DNA from: Aplysia californica
Lineage: Eukaryota; Mollusca; Gastropoda; Aplysiida; Aplysiidae
DNA length: 64,000 nucleotides
Direction of reading: 5' to 3'
NCBI RefSeq assembly: GCF_000002075.1
Contig: NW_004797536.1
Span: 911,331 to 975,330, forward strand
Positions 44,904 through 57,200 of the stretch are shown here, piece by piece. The notes beneath the pieces were generated by a model, which searched no databases, was not told the DNA's origin, and saw only the letters and a program-made list of their open reading frames with translations. Position 1 is the stretch's first letter; each line of letters begins with the position of its first letter. The position numbers were made by a program, and so were the translations under genes.

Positions 44904-46428
44904 TAGGATGGGTCAAGAAAAATGCTTATAGCTTCCTTATTTTTCATGAAAGAAATAGGAACTAAACATCATTGAACTGGAAACTGAGTGAAAAAAAAAC
45001 ACAACATAAAAATTTTCAAAACAGTCTTTGCCTGTGTGTTAGTCCTGAAGTTGTAGTGTCAAATTTCCCCTAGTTGTAGTGTGGGTGATACAGTTCAATT
45101 AAGCAGCCAGGAACACAGACAGGGCTATATATAATATATATACCATACCTCACACTTTTTGCTTTGAAATGCAGTCTGTTTCCTCTTGAATCACTACTAT
45201 CCCCATAAAATGCGTTGAACAGGTTGCAAACATTCATAATTGCAGCTATTTCACATTTGATTTTGATTACTGCCTCAGTAACTGATGTAAACAAATTCCT
45301 AGACTTCGTTTTCTATTCCAATTCTGGGTCTAGATTCTTGTTTGGGGCAGTGAATGCTCGGAAAATCTTCCTTGAAAAGAGTTTAACTTAGTTTAAACCA
45401 TTTCTGATGATTCCATACACAAAATCAGGTCTCAAGTGCCCGTGTTCTCGATAACCTCGGAGGAACAGTCACGGCATCGCAACTTTAGTCGTGATAACCT
45501 CGCAATGGGTGAAGCCAGTCTTAAGACAAGGGCAATGATAATATAAATGATGTCTGTACATATTCATGATGCCAATACAGATAATAAAGTCTAACAGCTA
45601 GCAGACAAGACAAATAACAGGAGAACAATCCAAAAGATTTGACTTCAAAAAACGTATCTAATTTATTGACAATTTTTCCAGCATTGATGATTGGGAATGG
45701 ATGAGAAGCAAATGGAAGGAAGAATTTCTCTCCTTATAATTATAATATAGGGGCAATTATTTTCTTAAATAAAAACTGAATTCTACAACATGTTCTTGTC
45801 ATGTTCAGCATCGTGCATATATATGTTTGTCACTAGACATAAGAATCTGAAAAATATCATATCTGAACATTCTTGATAAAACATATATTTTAAAGATTTT
45901 TATACATAAAATGCGAAAGTGTTACCAGCATAACAAACACCTCATAATGAAGGTGAAAATAAAAAGCACAAGATCTAGCGTGTAGATGAATTGACAGAAA
46001 GAAAACTGATGACATCACAAGAGAGATTCTACCACCAATGTGTGTGGTCTGTGTAGTTTCCGCACACACATAGTGTGTCAAACCAACACGTGTAGTCTTT
46101 GTGTGGTCTCCGTAGGCTCACATAGTGTGTCAAACCAACACGTGTAGTCTTTGTGTTGTCTCTGCAGGCACAGATAGTGTGTCACTGACCAGCCAGAGTC
46201 TCAACATTGCACTTGACAACTCTCCTTAGCTTGTTTTTGTTGAATTTAAAAAAGGGGGAATTGGGGTGGGGGTTGTGATACATGTAGATATCTATCTATT
46301 TGTTTATATACACTTATCTGTAAATATCTCTGTAGGGCGGACACAGCCGTGCACACTCTGGAATGATTTCTCGATAAGGCACGGGTTTGTGCATTCTCAC
46401 AATATGAATAATGTGGTGACCACAGAAA

Positions 46429-48910
46429 CAATATAGAAACAATATGCTACAATTTAGGACAATAATGGCGGCAGAAACAAAGTCAAAGCAACAGAAACAG
46501 TTATGCTACATATAGCACATAGTGACAGTAACATATAGGACATAGCGACAAAAACGGTCATGTTACATTGATATTCAGCACATAGTGACAGAAACATATA
46601 AGACATAGCAACAAGAGACAATCAACGCTACATACATGTACTACATATCTGCCGTCGTAAGGGAAAACGACGAATGGTCAAAATTTTTCGATTTTTGTAT
46701 TTTTACATATTTCATAGAGTATTTAATTTTGCATCTGATGGTGTAAAAATTTTAGTCATATCTTAATTCGTTGTTGCGTAATTGAGAGTTCGTCGTTTTC
46801 CCTTACACTGGCGAGCTCCGAGCCAGAGCTCAGTGTAAGGGAGAACGACGAATGGTCGATCGGTCAAGGATCACTGCTCGTTCGGCGTTGTCCCCTGGTC
46901 TCTGCCGTTGGGCAAATTCGGCATGGGCGACGAATGACAATTGGTCACTGTTGCGTCAGTACAAACATATTAGGCTTTTTTAGCAAACAAACACACCACC
47001 ACCCCCTCCCCCGGAGTACCGTCTATGGTTTATAAGAATGTATCTCTTAGTGTGTCTTTCTGTCTGTCTTCACGTATTAGGCCTATGCTGATGGTGTGAA
47101 TTGACAAGAGCAGGTGGGAGAGAGGGGAAAACGGATGGGAACAGGGGGAAAGGGGTGGGGATGGGACGGTCAAAACAGTATTTAGGGATAAATTTATTAG
47201 CACTGCATATTAGTGCCCGCCAGATGTTCACAGACTAACGTCATGTTACTTTGCTTTCCAGTCATTTGACATCCCAAATCCCAACGATGCTTATAGTGCC
47301 GCAATTTGTCCAGCACGTGTCTCTGGTCGACATCATTATAGAATTACCAAGCAATTAATGACACTGCGTTATGAGAGTAAATTTCTTTGTCGAACTTAAA
47401 AAGTGGAGATATTGTGGCGACACTTAGTCTTGCTTTACGATTTTTTATGACTTGATGGACGATACGATCGAGTATAATAATGTCTTGCAGATTCAAACCG
47501 TTCCAGTCGAATTTTACTTTGCGGTATGTTTTCCGATCCGATCAACTGAATCCTTTATTAAATACAAAGCGTCCCATTACCTCTCCCGAAAGCGTGTGTG
47601 ATACAGTCTTGTCAGATTGTTACATTCTTACTTGAAAGTTTGACTTTGCAATGATCTGATCGTATTATTGACATTGTAAAATTGTTGATCCCTTAGGTCG
47701 TGCAGGGAAACATTTGCAATTAGCGAAAATAAAAGTAAAACTCGCTTCTGAAGAGAATACAGTAAAGAGATATCATGGAAACCAAACTTTGGTTCCGAAT
47801 GAGACAGTTTTAAATCAAGCTGCTGAAAATGTGTGCACATCTGATTTGTACACTGACTGTGTAGTTTAACCAAGCGAGGAAGGGAAACGAAGGACGTTTA
47901 CCGAGTTACAGTTGGGATATAACAAACACCTAACTTTATACGCATAATAGCTAGTTTGTATAAGTCTTATTTTTATTTGTAGTAACCAGTACACAGTCAT
48001 TACTGTCAATAATGCGTCAAAGCTGACGATCGCCTACGCCCATAAACGTTCACGAGTGTAAGGGAGAACGACGAACTGTACCATTCGTCGTTTTCGCGTA
48101 CATCGCAAGGCTCACCTGTGGGTGCGCAGTGTAAGGGAGAACGACGAATGTCGAATAACTTTGCTACTTTTTAACCTAAACCATTCAAACTTTAGAAACT
48201 ACTTTAGGAACATCTCAATCAGATATCTGGTGAATTACAGCTTAAAAGAGTGGAAAATAGAAGAGTTATAAAGTGAAACAAGTTTTTGTCTCTCCTGAAA
48301 AATTTGCCTCGCTACCTGCGCAGGACCATTCGTCGTTTTCCCTTACGACGGCAGATATATACACAGGACATAACGACAGAAACATATATAGGACTTAGTG
48401 ACAAGAGACAATCAATGCTACATACTACATATATACAGGACATAATGACAGACAGAAACATAGAGGACATAGCGACAAGAGACAATGCTACATACTACAT
48501 ATAGGACATAATGACAGACAGAAACATAGAGGACATAGTAACAAGAGACAATCAATGCTACATACTACATATATACAGGACATAATGACAGACAGAAACA
48601 TAGAGGACATAGTAACAAGAGACAATCAATGCTACTTACACGTACCACATATATACAGGACATAAGGAAAAAACATAAGAGGACATAGTGACAAGAGAGA
48701 AAATCAATGCTACATACTACATATATACAGGACATAATGACAGAAACATATATAGGACATAGTGACAAGAGACAATCAATGCTACATATATACAGGACAT
48801 AGTCACAGAAACAGTTGATGCTTCATATATAGGACATATTGACAAGAGACAGTGGATGCTACAATATAGGACATGTCACAGAGTGACAGACACACAGTCG
48901 ATGTTATAAT
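46429..48910. repeat. Minisatellite array of ~40- to 80-bp units, split by a mobile element
   Basis: Units contain GACATAGTGACA, AGAAACATATA, AAGAGACAATCAATGC and TACATACTACATATATACAG. The array runs 46,429-46,648, is broken by an inserted element (46,649-48,354), and continues to about 48,910. A second insertion (MITE-1 copy e) breaks it again, and a few units follow to about 49,390. Confidence 0.9.
46649..48354. mobile_element. 1.7-kb inverted-repeat DNA element with 31-bp perfect ends and 4-bp duplication
   Basis: The ends 46,649-46,679 and 48,324-48,354 are perfect inverted copies over 31 bp, starting CTGCCGTCGTAAGGGAAAAC. ATAT flanks both sides (46,645-46,648 and 48,355-48,358), as expected of a 4-bp target duplication. 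The core TAAGGGARAACGACGAA recurs inside: 46,789-46,805 (-), 46,836-46,852 (+), 48,059-48,075 (+), 48,084-48,100 (-, altered) and 48,132-48,148 (+). The longest internal frame is ~81 codons (47,628-47,873, minus) with no known domain, so the element is probably non-autonomous. I could not assign a superfamily. Confidence 0.85.
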
Positions 48911-48911
48911 A

Positions 48912-49332
48912 TGTGAGGCATCATGGTAAAATCAGGCGCTCATCAAAATAACAAAATTGGAGAAACAGGCATTTTGCCCACCAGTTTCGCAATTTTAATC
49001 TAATTTTTTTGTTTTTTTGTTCAACCTTTTCTGTCCGAATAAAAACACATTTCCACGTGAATTATATTGAAAATCGTTGATTAATTTAAAAGCTCAAAAT
49101 ATGTAATGTTTAAATTTTCAAGGACTCTTTAGCTATTGGAAATTATCAAACTTTGGCGGCCGTTTTCTCGCTATTTACCGCTGAAACCAAGTGAACTTAT
49201 CTCTTTCAATCACAAATATCTCACTTATGCTCAGGATAGATAAATATTTTTATCACCAAGAGCAAGATAAATGAACAAGCTTTAAGATGATACCACAAAA
49301 ATTGACGAGTGCTTGATTCCACCGCGTTGCGA
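48912..49332. mobile_element. MITE-1, copy e, inserted in the minisatellite
   Basis: The ends are CATGGTAAAATCAGGCGCTC and GACGAGTGCTTGATTCCACC. Internal blocks (TTGGCGGCCGTTTTCTCGC, TTTAAGATGATACCAC) match copies c and d in the same orientation. Minisatellite sequence lies on both sides. Confidence 0.8.
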
Positions 49333-50019
49333 CACATATATAGAACATCGTGACAGAGACACAGTCTCATGCTACATGTAGAGACATTTCACAAAGCTAC
49401 CACATCAGGCAGCTTGACATCAGTTATTCCTTCAACAAACAGAAGCAACATTAAAGTTCCCAAAGATATTTGATCTCTTATCATGCTTCGCCTGCAAAAT
49501 GTGTAAAATCATTTCAAGCTTCATCTTCTGTATTATGCTTTTACTTAATTTTTTTTTTTTTATATTCAGAATTTCCCCATTATATCCTGAACTAAGGTCA
49601 TTCTTGAACACAGAGTGACCATGGAATGTTAGAATTAGAATCTACACTATCACTATCATATAACATATTATGGTCTACTGGCTTTCCACAATACAATAAA
49701 CTTTTTAAAAAAATGTCTGAAACTCAAAAACTCAACATTTCGTTAGAAAGATCACAATGTACACAGTAAACTCTTGTACAGTCGACAACAAGAAGGATAA
49801 ACATCTTTTGGCAAGATCTCGCTCAACACAAGCACTAGGAACAAGCAGGATGTCATGGAATACAACAATGGACAATAAAACTTTCTTGATATGTACAGAT
49901 CTCAACATCCAGGGTCTCTCTATCGCCATGACAACTGTTTTGGTGTAGTTCGTTTCCCCTTATGGAATGTGTAGAACAAACACTGACCATTACATCCCTC
50001 CCATGTCTACCCATACATT

Positions 50020-50190
50020 GACATTTGGGTAGAGTGCATATATAAAGAGAGATGTGTGCCCATATACCGATATGTGGGTATCCTTTTAAAGAGAGATATG
50101 TGTCCATATATGGACTTTAGGATATACCTTTAAGGAGAGATATGTGCCCATGTATGGGCTTGTGGGTACACCTCTTTTGTACCCATGGAC
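50020..50190 (+). repeat. Short minisatellite, ~50-bp unit, about four copies
   Basis: Units contain AAAGAGAGATATGTG, CCCATATA and a GGGTATACCTTT-like block. It lies 470-640 bp past the USP53/54-like stop codon, probably in that gene's 3'UTR. Confidence 0.75.
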
Positions 50191-50660
50191 ATATGGCACA
50201 CATCTACAACACACCCCAACACCTCCACTGCTCAGATATGCCACTGGATGTAAAAATATATGTGTAGTAAAAAAAAACATATTTTCAACAATTACCTTGT
50301 GCTTGTAAAACGAATTGCATAATTTTTGTACAGTATATATAATATCAGTTAATATATCATATGACATGGAATGTTTGGATTACTGATAAGGCGAAAAAAT
50401 GAAAACAGCAACTATTGCAGCGTTGTAAGAACATTTTCTTTCTTCACACAGATGTAATGCTGGTATCTCAAGTCCACTTGCCCATCAGAGGGTCAAGGTA
50501 CAGGCTGACCACAGGTTCTCATGTCCACATCTTCTATGTATGAGCTCTCTGACCACAGCACAGTTCTCCCCACCCCCACCTCCCCCCCCCCCCAAAAAAA
50601 AGCCCAAAACAAAACAAAAAAAAAACAAATACAGAGTCGGCAACCATAAAGTGTCGACTA

Positions 50661-51281
50661 CTATGAAGAAACAAGCCTCCCCATGTAGAATGAACACTTG
50701 CTGCAGTAAGCTTTGCCGGGCTCCATCTCCCTCTTGCGACACAACTGGCAGGCGAGCTCCTCGCGGGAGAGTGGAGCTTCGTCGCTGTTGCTGCTGTCTT
50801 CTACATCGTCGAGGTCATTGTCCGAGAACGAGACTGGCTTGTGACTCAGCTGATCCTCGTCGTCGCTGTAGTATGCCCGCTCGCTGCTCGAGTTACCGCC
50901 CTTGAAAGAAGTCAACTCGGCAGCCGACTCGTAACCTGCGGCTAAACTAGAAATGTCTTCGGCAAATGTTACGGATTTCCGAGGGCGAGAGCTGCCAGAT
51001 TTCGCTTTCTTGTTCTTGAGAACAGACTTGGGTTTTTTGCTGCCAGACTCCGACTTGCTCCTGGTTCGAGTTACACCAGAGCCTGGCTTGGGCTTCACCT
51101 GCGGTTTTTCTACACTCCGGTCAAACCGAGAAGCCAGAGCCCTCACGTTGGGTTTGAACGTTTCAGCTTCCGTGCCACCTGTAGCGGGGTTAGAGGTCGC
51201 TGCCAGGGACTGACCTTGGGTGTGTGCAACGCTAGAAGTCAGAAGCGATCTCCCATTTGTACCAGAGGCAGGATTCTTGTC
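50661..51281 (-). CDS. Last coding exon with a four-cysteine (zinc-ribbon-like) end
   Basis: It starts at a TTCACCAG acceptor with [14 protein letters not shown] and includes a [17 protein letters not shown] basic patch, [15 protein letters not shown], an acidic Ser/Asp tract, and ends [20 protein letters not shown] then [11 protein letters not shown]. The C-x2-C-x11-C-x2-C spacing suits a small zinc-binding fold. Confidence 0.85.
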   Translation of the reverse strand, partial: DKNPASGTNGRSLLTSSVAHTQGQSLAATSNPATGGTEAETFKPNVRALASRFDRSVEKPQVKPKPGSGVTRTRSKSESGSKKPKSVLKNKKAKSGSSRPRKSVTFAEDISSLAAGYESAAELTSFKGGNSSSERAYYSDDEDQLSHKPVSFSDNDLDDVEDSSNSDEAPLSREELACQLCRKREMEPGKAYCSKCSFYMGRLVSS

Positions 51282-54200
51282 CTGGTGAAAAGAAAAAAAA
51301 CATAGGTCAGAAGTCGTGCCTCAGAACCATGAACACAAGTCCAGAAATATGTCGCACTCAGTTGCTGGAGGTGTCAAATGACAAAGTTTTGTCCGAAAAA
51401 TTTAACAACTTGTACATGTAGCCTACCCTGCATCTCCTTGGCACCAGACCACAAAGATAATATGACATCAACTGTATCTTTACTTAACACAACTTCAATG
51501 CCTTTAATTGATTTTTTTCTTCTTTCAAATTCGTAACGTCAAATTAAATTTCAAATAACTGCGAGCTTCTTTTTAAACAATACATCAATTATTATGCAAT
51601 AAGCTTACAGTGGAGAAATATTTTTACTTAATTTTTATAGCGATAAAACTAGCGGAGAAAGTGACCAGAGCAACTACGCAATTGTTTTCTGTGGTATAGG
51701 TTAAATTATGAATCGATGAATCAACTCATGTTACAACAGGCGGTATTTTGACAAACGTCATGATGTGTCCTCCAAAGACGACGAATGATCACTGGAAACC
51801 TCCGATAGGAGCCCTGGCGTTCAGTATATTTGTACAGAATCACACTGGTCTCTCTATACTGGCCATTTCCTCTTTTTCAAAAAATTCTCAGGAATGTGAA
51901 TATTAAGCTATTGGCTTAATTTTTGGCTCAGATTATGGTACATTTCCCCTATTTGTGGTACTACTTTAAATTTTACTAAGTTATTTGTGAAACTTTTCTT
52001 TCCACCAAACTTCTAAACTATTTTTCAGTTTCGGAAAATATTTCATGCTCACTAGCACCAAAAATGAATTGTTATAACACCAAAAAACATGAAAACTAAG
52101 GAATCTGAAAGGTAAATCTGAGATAAATGTATTCATCTAAATCTACTAAATGCAATGAAATGTGTTGCAGCAGTTCTAGCGCAATATATATGTGTTAGTT
52201 CTAAGGCAGCAATAATAAATTGTGTTAGTGTTAGCTTATACAAATGCAGTATACACAAAAACCAGGAACAGAACAGTATATTGTTGGCCAGCTGTTCAGA
52301 TCATGTACTATAAGCCCAAAATTTTGATTTTTTTAGAATTGCAGTTTATTTCTTTATGTGGTATCAGTTGCATGTTCTTGAGAAATATTTAGTCGAAATT
52401 CAAATCTCAAACGTTTTTTAAAATAAAGCCAGAAAAGGTACGTCATTTAAGTAGGACAGTTTTAAACACAATGAATTTTTTTTTCCTCCTTCCTGAAAAA
52501 TTTTCCTTTCTACTTTCTGGGCTTAAAACAGCAGAACAGTTTACCAATGAAAAGAAAAGCTGCCTGAATTTGTTAGTTAGTTGCATGCTTTTAGAAGTGA
52601 TAAATATGAGTCAAGAAGATAAAACCAATAGAGAATATTGGCTGTGTGAGTACATGTATTTGTATCTTATTGTAGATTGTATGTTTCTAAATTAAGTCCT
52701 GAGGTTTCATGAATTAGAAATATTGAAACCAAGAAAGAAACCAGCAAGATGTGCCCATCTAGCAATATATACGTCTACTATGTGTGTGTGCACACACAAT
52801 GAACTATGCAAAAAGACAAGAGACAACAGTGAGGTCTATAAATGCTCAAAACGTGGCAAACTCTTCTCAGTGAGAATTGGTCTCATTTGGCTAGAGCAGA
52901 AGCCACCACAAGTCATCGTCATCCTTATAATTTCATCTATTTCTCTTTATGAAATTATATATTCTCCTCTCCAGATACATTGGTCATCGTCAGATATGCA
53001 TGACAAAGACTTATTATCATAATTAATAATTATAATTATTATTATTGTTGTATAATTTGTTAGTGTTAGTTATAGTAAAAAGATTTTGATGCCAGAAAGA
53101 TAAGAAATGTGCTTACAGAAGGTGTCAGAGGGACAGGACCTAACAATAGAAAGCCAAACACAACGACCATTACTCAGTGATCTATCCAGGGAATGACATA
53201 AGTGAGGTGATGACGGATAACCACCTCAGCATCTACGTGGTTTGGGCAAATAATCACAGTTCTAAGACATAATTATTCTGAGAGTGAGACCTAGTCTTCA
53301 ACATTACTTAAAACATTACAAGAAAACACAATGCAGATACATGTGTACGACAAGAGGTTTATGACACAAATAATGTGCAGTCTAATACTAATTTATAGAC
53401 CTATATTTATATAAAGAGAGAGAGAGATTATTATACATACACGAATATACAACATGTATGTATATTATATAACTTCAACCGACAACAGCAATCTGTAAGC
53501 AAGCTATGACAAGCTACACATTTCATACGTAAATAGACAATATGTATACGTATATACAAGATATACGTGTACATATATATGGCTATCCTCAACCGCCATT
53601 CCTCAATCTCGCAAGTCAATTTAAGGGGATTCTCTGACAAAGCCATTATTCGATCCCATTGATGACATTAGAGAGCATCGTGTTGTAAAGTTTCATATTG
53701 TTTCATTATTTTCTTCCCGGCTTTTATTGAAAAAATAAGAGTTATATAGATCTAAATCTAATTCTGATTGTGGTGATTATTTTTCCCCAAATTTTCTCAA
53801 AATTATAAACTGACATAGGCGACTGTGGAATGCCATTGGCGATATCTACATCTACTACTATGTGTGCACACATAATAAATGAGCTGTGCTATAAGATAAA
53901 AGACAACAGTGAGGTCTGGTCATATACTTACTTGTGGACAATTATTGTTACTACTGGAGTGGATGCTGGTAGCATAGGAGGGGGAGGAAAGGCCTACATC
54001 TGCAGAAACAGAGCCATAGGAGGTGAAGATTAGCTCTACAGCAAACACACACACACGCACATTAACGCACACAGACACACACACACAGGCTGTCAACAAG
54101 AATATATGAGTGCCAAAATCCCAAGTGAACAATGTTGTTGCTATCTCCAGGGGAGATGTGTCCAGTGTTAGCTACACTGTCCGCCCGCGTTCTTCTGTTA

Positions 54201-57200
54201 ATTGTGTGCAGGTGTGGACTTCGAAGTGATGGGTAAGGGCTGGGAGACTTGGGGACAAAGATACTTATCTATCGTGTGGGTAAAGTGATTTTTGTATTAC
54301 TTTCTAAATTTGGTACGGGCCAAGTGATTCTAGTGCTTGTATCATTACTTCTACAATATAAGGGCAAAGTGATTCTAGTGCTTGTATCATTACTTCTACA
54401 ATTTAAGGGCAAAGTGATTCTAGTGCTTGTATCATTACTTCTACAATTTAAGGGCAAAGTGATTCTAGTGCTTGTATCATTACTTCTACAATTTAAGGGC
54501 AAAGTGATTCTAGTGCTTGTATCATTACTTCTACAATTTAAGGGCCAAGTGATTCTAGTGCCTGTATCATTACTTCTACAATTTAAGGGTAAAGTGATAC
54601 AAAGTATCACTACTTATATATATTGGCAAAGGGATAAATTATTATTAATTTCCAGGGTTGAGGGCACAGTGATACTACCAAGATACTTATAGTTGAAGAG
54701 ATACATCAATATCGAGCTCCAGAAGGGCCGCTTTTACAGTTACTTCAAATATTCAGATTTTGTTGAACGAATTATGTTTGATGTTAAGAGTTTTGACTTA
54801 ACACTTTGAGTTGTAGATATGAAATAGAGTTACTGACCACGAACCCCTCACATCGAGAGGGAGACTGGGGTGAGGGGGGTTACGGGGGATGGGGGTGTGT
54901 GTTAGAGAGAAGGCAGCCAAATGCAAAATTAGAAGACAGGAATCATTAGATACTTTGAGTGAGGAAAGCAAAACTCCTCAAGCCTCAAGTGGAGAAAAGC
55001 GTATGTAGCATTCTATGGAGGAGCACCCTCAGTCATTATAATATGTTTACAATTCACTCTCTGCAGTGTATAGTTTATCAACTATCAAGTCCTTCTGACT
55101 TCTGGATTATCTTTCTCAAAGGCAATGAGTAAAGAAATAGCAGAAGCTATACTGTTTCTCTTACAAAATGGACCCGACAATTTCTCCCCTCCATAAATTA
55201 GATCTCGCATTCCCCACATTAAGTCAAAAGAAATCTCGTATTCCCCACATTGATTAAGTCAAAAGAAATCTCGCATTCCCCAAATTGATTAAGTCAAAAG
55301 AAATCTAGCATCCCCCAATTGATTAAGTCAGAAGAAATCTAACATCCTCAAATTGATTAAGTCAGAAGAAATCTAACATCCCCAAATTGATTAAGTCAGA
55401 AGAAATCTAGCATCCCCAAATTGATTAAGTCAAAAGAAATCTAGCATCCCCAAATTGATTAAGTCAAAAGAAATCTAGCATCCCCAAATTGATTAAGTCA
55501 GAAGAAATCTAACATCCCCAAATTGATTAAGTCAGAAGAAATCTAGCATCCCCAAATTGATTAAGTCAGAAGAAATCTAGCATCCCCCAATTGATTAAGT
55601 AAAAAGAAATCTAGCATCCCCCTATTGATTAAATCAGAGGAGATCTAACATCCCAGTAATCATTAAGTCAGTGCCGTACCTGTCTGGGTGGTGTAGGAGT
55701 TAACATCAACCAAGTTCTGACAGTCGGGCTGGGAGGAGTATCTCTCAAGCGGTCTGGGAGTGAGGGACAACTGGTTGAGTCCCGTGCTGCTACTGGCGTG
55801 TTTGAGCTGCGACCCAGGCACTGCATCTGAGGCGAAGGTCGGGGGTCGCTGCTGGTAGGCATAATGGGAGGCAGGCTGCGCAGGGGACTCGAAACATGAG
55901 GCTGGTCGAGATGGTACAGAATGAGAGTGGGAAGCTGATCGGTCGAGATGGCTATTGGGTTCTACCCGAGCTACAGTCGGTCCCTTCATTTGCCCTCGTG
56001 GACCAAGCTCAGGACCTGGGCCGTGAGAAAGATTCCGCTGGTACGACTGACCAGCGCTGTGACCTTGCTGCATGGCACTGTGACCTTGCTGCGGCTGAGG
56101 CATATGTGGAGGGGGCAGCTGCTGCCTGAAGTCAGGGTTTGAGGTGGTGCGGACCGGCGGGGGTGGGGGAGGAGTCCGCCCAAGATTTGTCTTTTTCTGA
56201 GGGCTCGAGGCTCCCAGATTGAGATTCTGAACACCGTTGTCTACTTGTTGCACACCGCTGGGCGGTCCGCCATAACCCCCACCGGGCGGTCCTGGCACCT
56301 GATTTGTAGGCTGGTAGCTGGGGGGTGAGGCAGTGTGGGGACCACCTCGAGGGCCAACAGGAAGTGCACCGGCCTGTGGACCCTGATGGTTGGAGTTTGA
56401 GCCCGTGCTGGCGTGAGATGCTGCGACGCCTCTGTGACCTGGCAAGGGCTGACTGTAGCCGGAGACAGACATGGGGTTCGGAGCAGGCTTTGACGGGTAT
56501 GTGGGGGGGTAGGCCGACTTGGAGGGGTGCTGCTGTGGGTACACCGGACCACTGGGAGAAGGGTGTTGTTTGTTTTGCTGAGACAGGTTGGAAGGTTTGA
56601 CTGCAGGGGAGTTGGTCAAGTGAGCTGACAATGGTCGGTTTGAGGGGGTCATTTGTGTGTGATGACCACCGGCCATACGTGGGGGATTTGACTTTTCCGG
56701 TGTGTTTGACCCGCTTCCGGGTACCAGCTGACCTTTGTTGTACACTGGGCCACGGTGCACTGGCTGGGACTGGCCCATGGGTCCGGCTGATGACCGCTGG
56801 TCAAGCCCGGGCTGAGACATTTGGTCAGAGGGTTGTTGAGACTGGCCTGCGTGGACATCGAAGCGGTGCATGGGGGTACTCCCCGGCCCGTCTAGACTGT
56901 TTCGCTGCCCATTCGGCCCTCGCTCCCCACCGTCCTGCCTCAGGGTTTGACCGCCCACAAATTGCTGTTTCTGTCTCTGGACTACGCCACTCTCCAGCAT
57001 CTCTCGTATCTCTGTGTTATTCGTTTTCTTCTGTCCGTTCCCGTCACAACTGCTGCTGTCCGATTCACGACTGTCTGAGCTACTTCCTGTCAGCTGCAGG
57101 TTTTTCTGCCTGTTGAGGTACATCTGGTACACCTCCGAGTTGCCAGTTGGGTCCGATGTCCTTCGCGGCTTCCTGTTCCGGGGCAGAGTTCCGTAAGCGT

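Larger units (their letters stand above)
43784..46428. other. Intergenic region, mostly without recognised features
   Basis: Apart from the SINE-B copy (44,003-44,165) and the open frame at 44,660-44,903, I see only AT-rich DNA. There is a short tandem duplication around 46,040-46,190 (units containing CACACATAGTGTGTCAAACC and CAACACGTGTAGTCTTTGTG). Confidence 0.45.

Noticed and set aside
54249-54692. 147-codon frame with a perfect 15-residue repeat
   Set aside because: It is a 45-bp minisatellite in an intron; both strands stay open only because the unit is a multiple of three.
55190-55665. CRISPR-like array of regularly spaced repeats
   Set aside because: The units are contiguous with no unique spacers, no Cas genes are present, and the DNA is from an animal nucleus. 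The same applies to the arrays at 25,490, 48,360 and 61,250.
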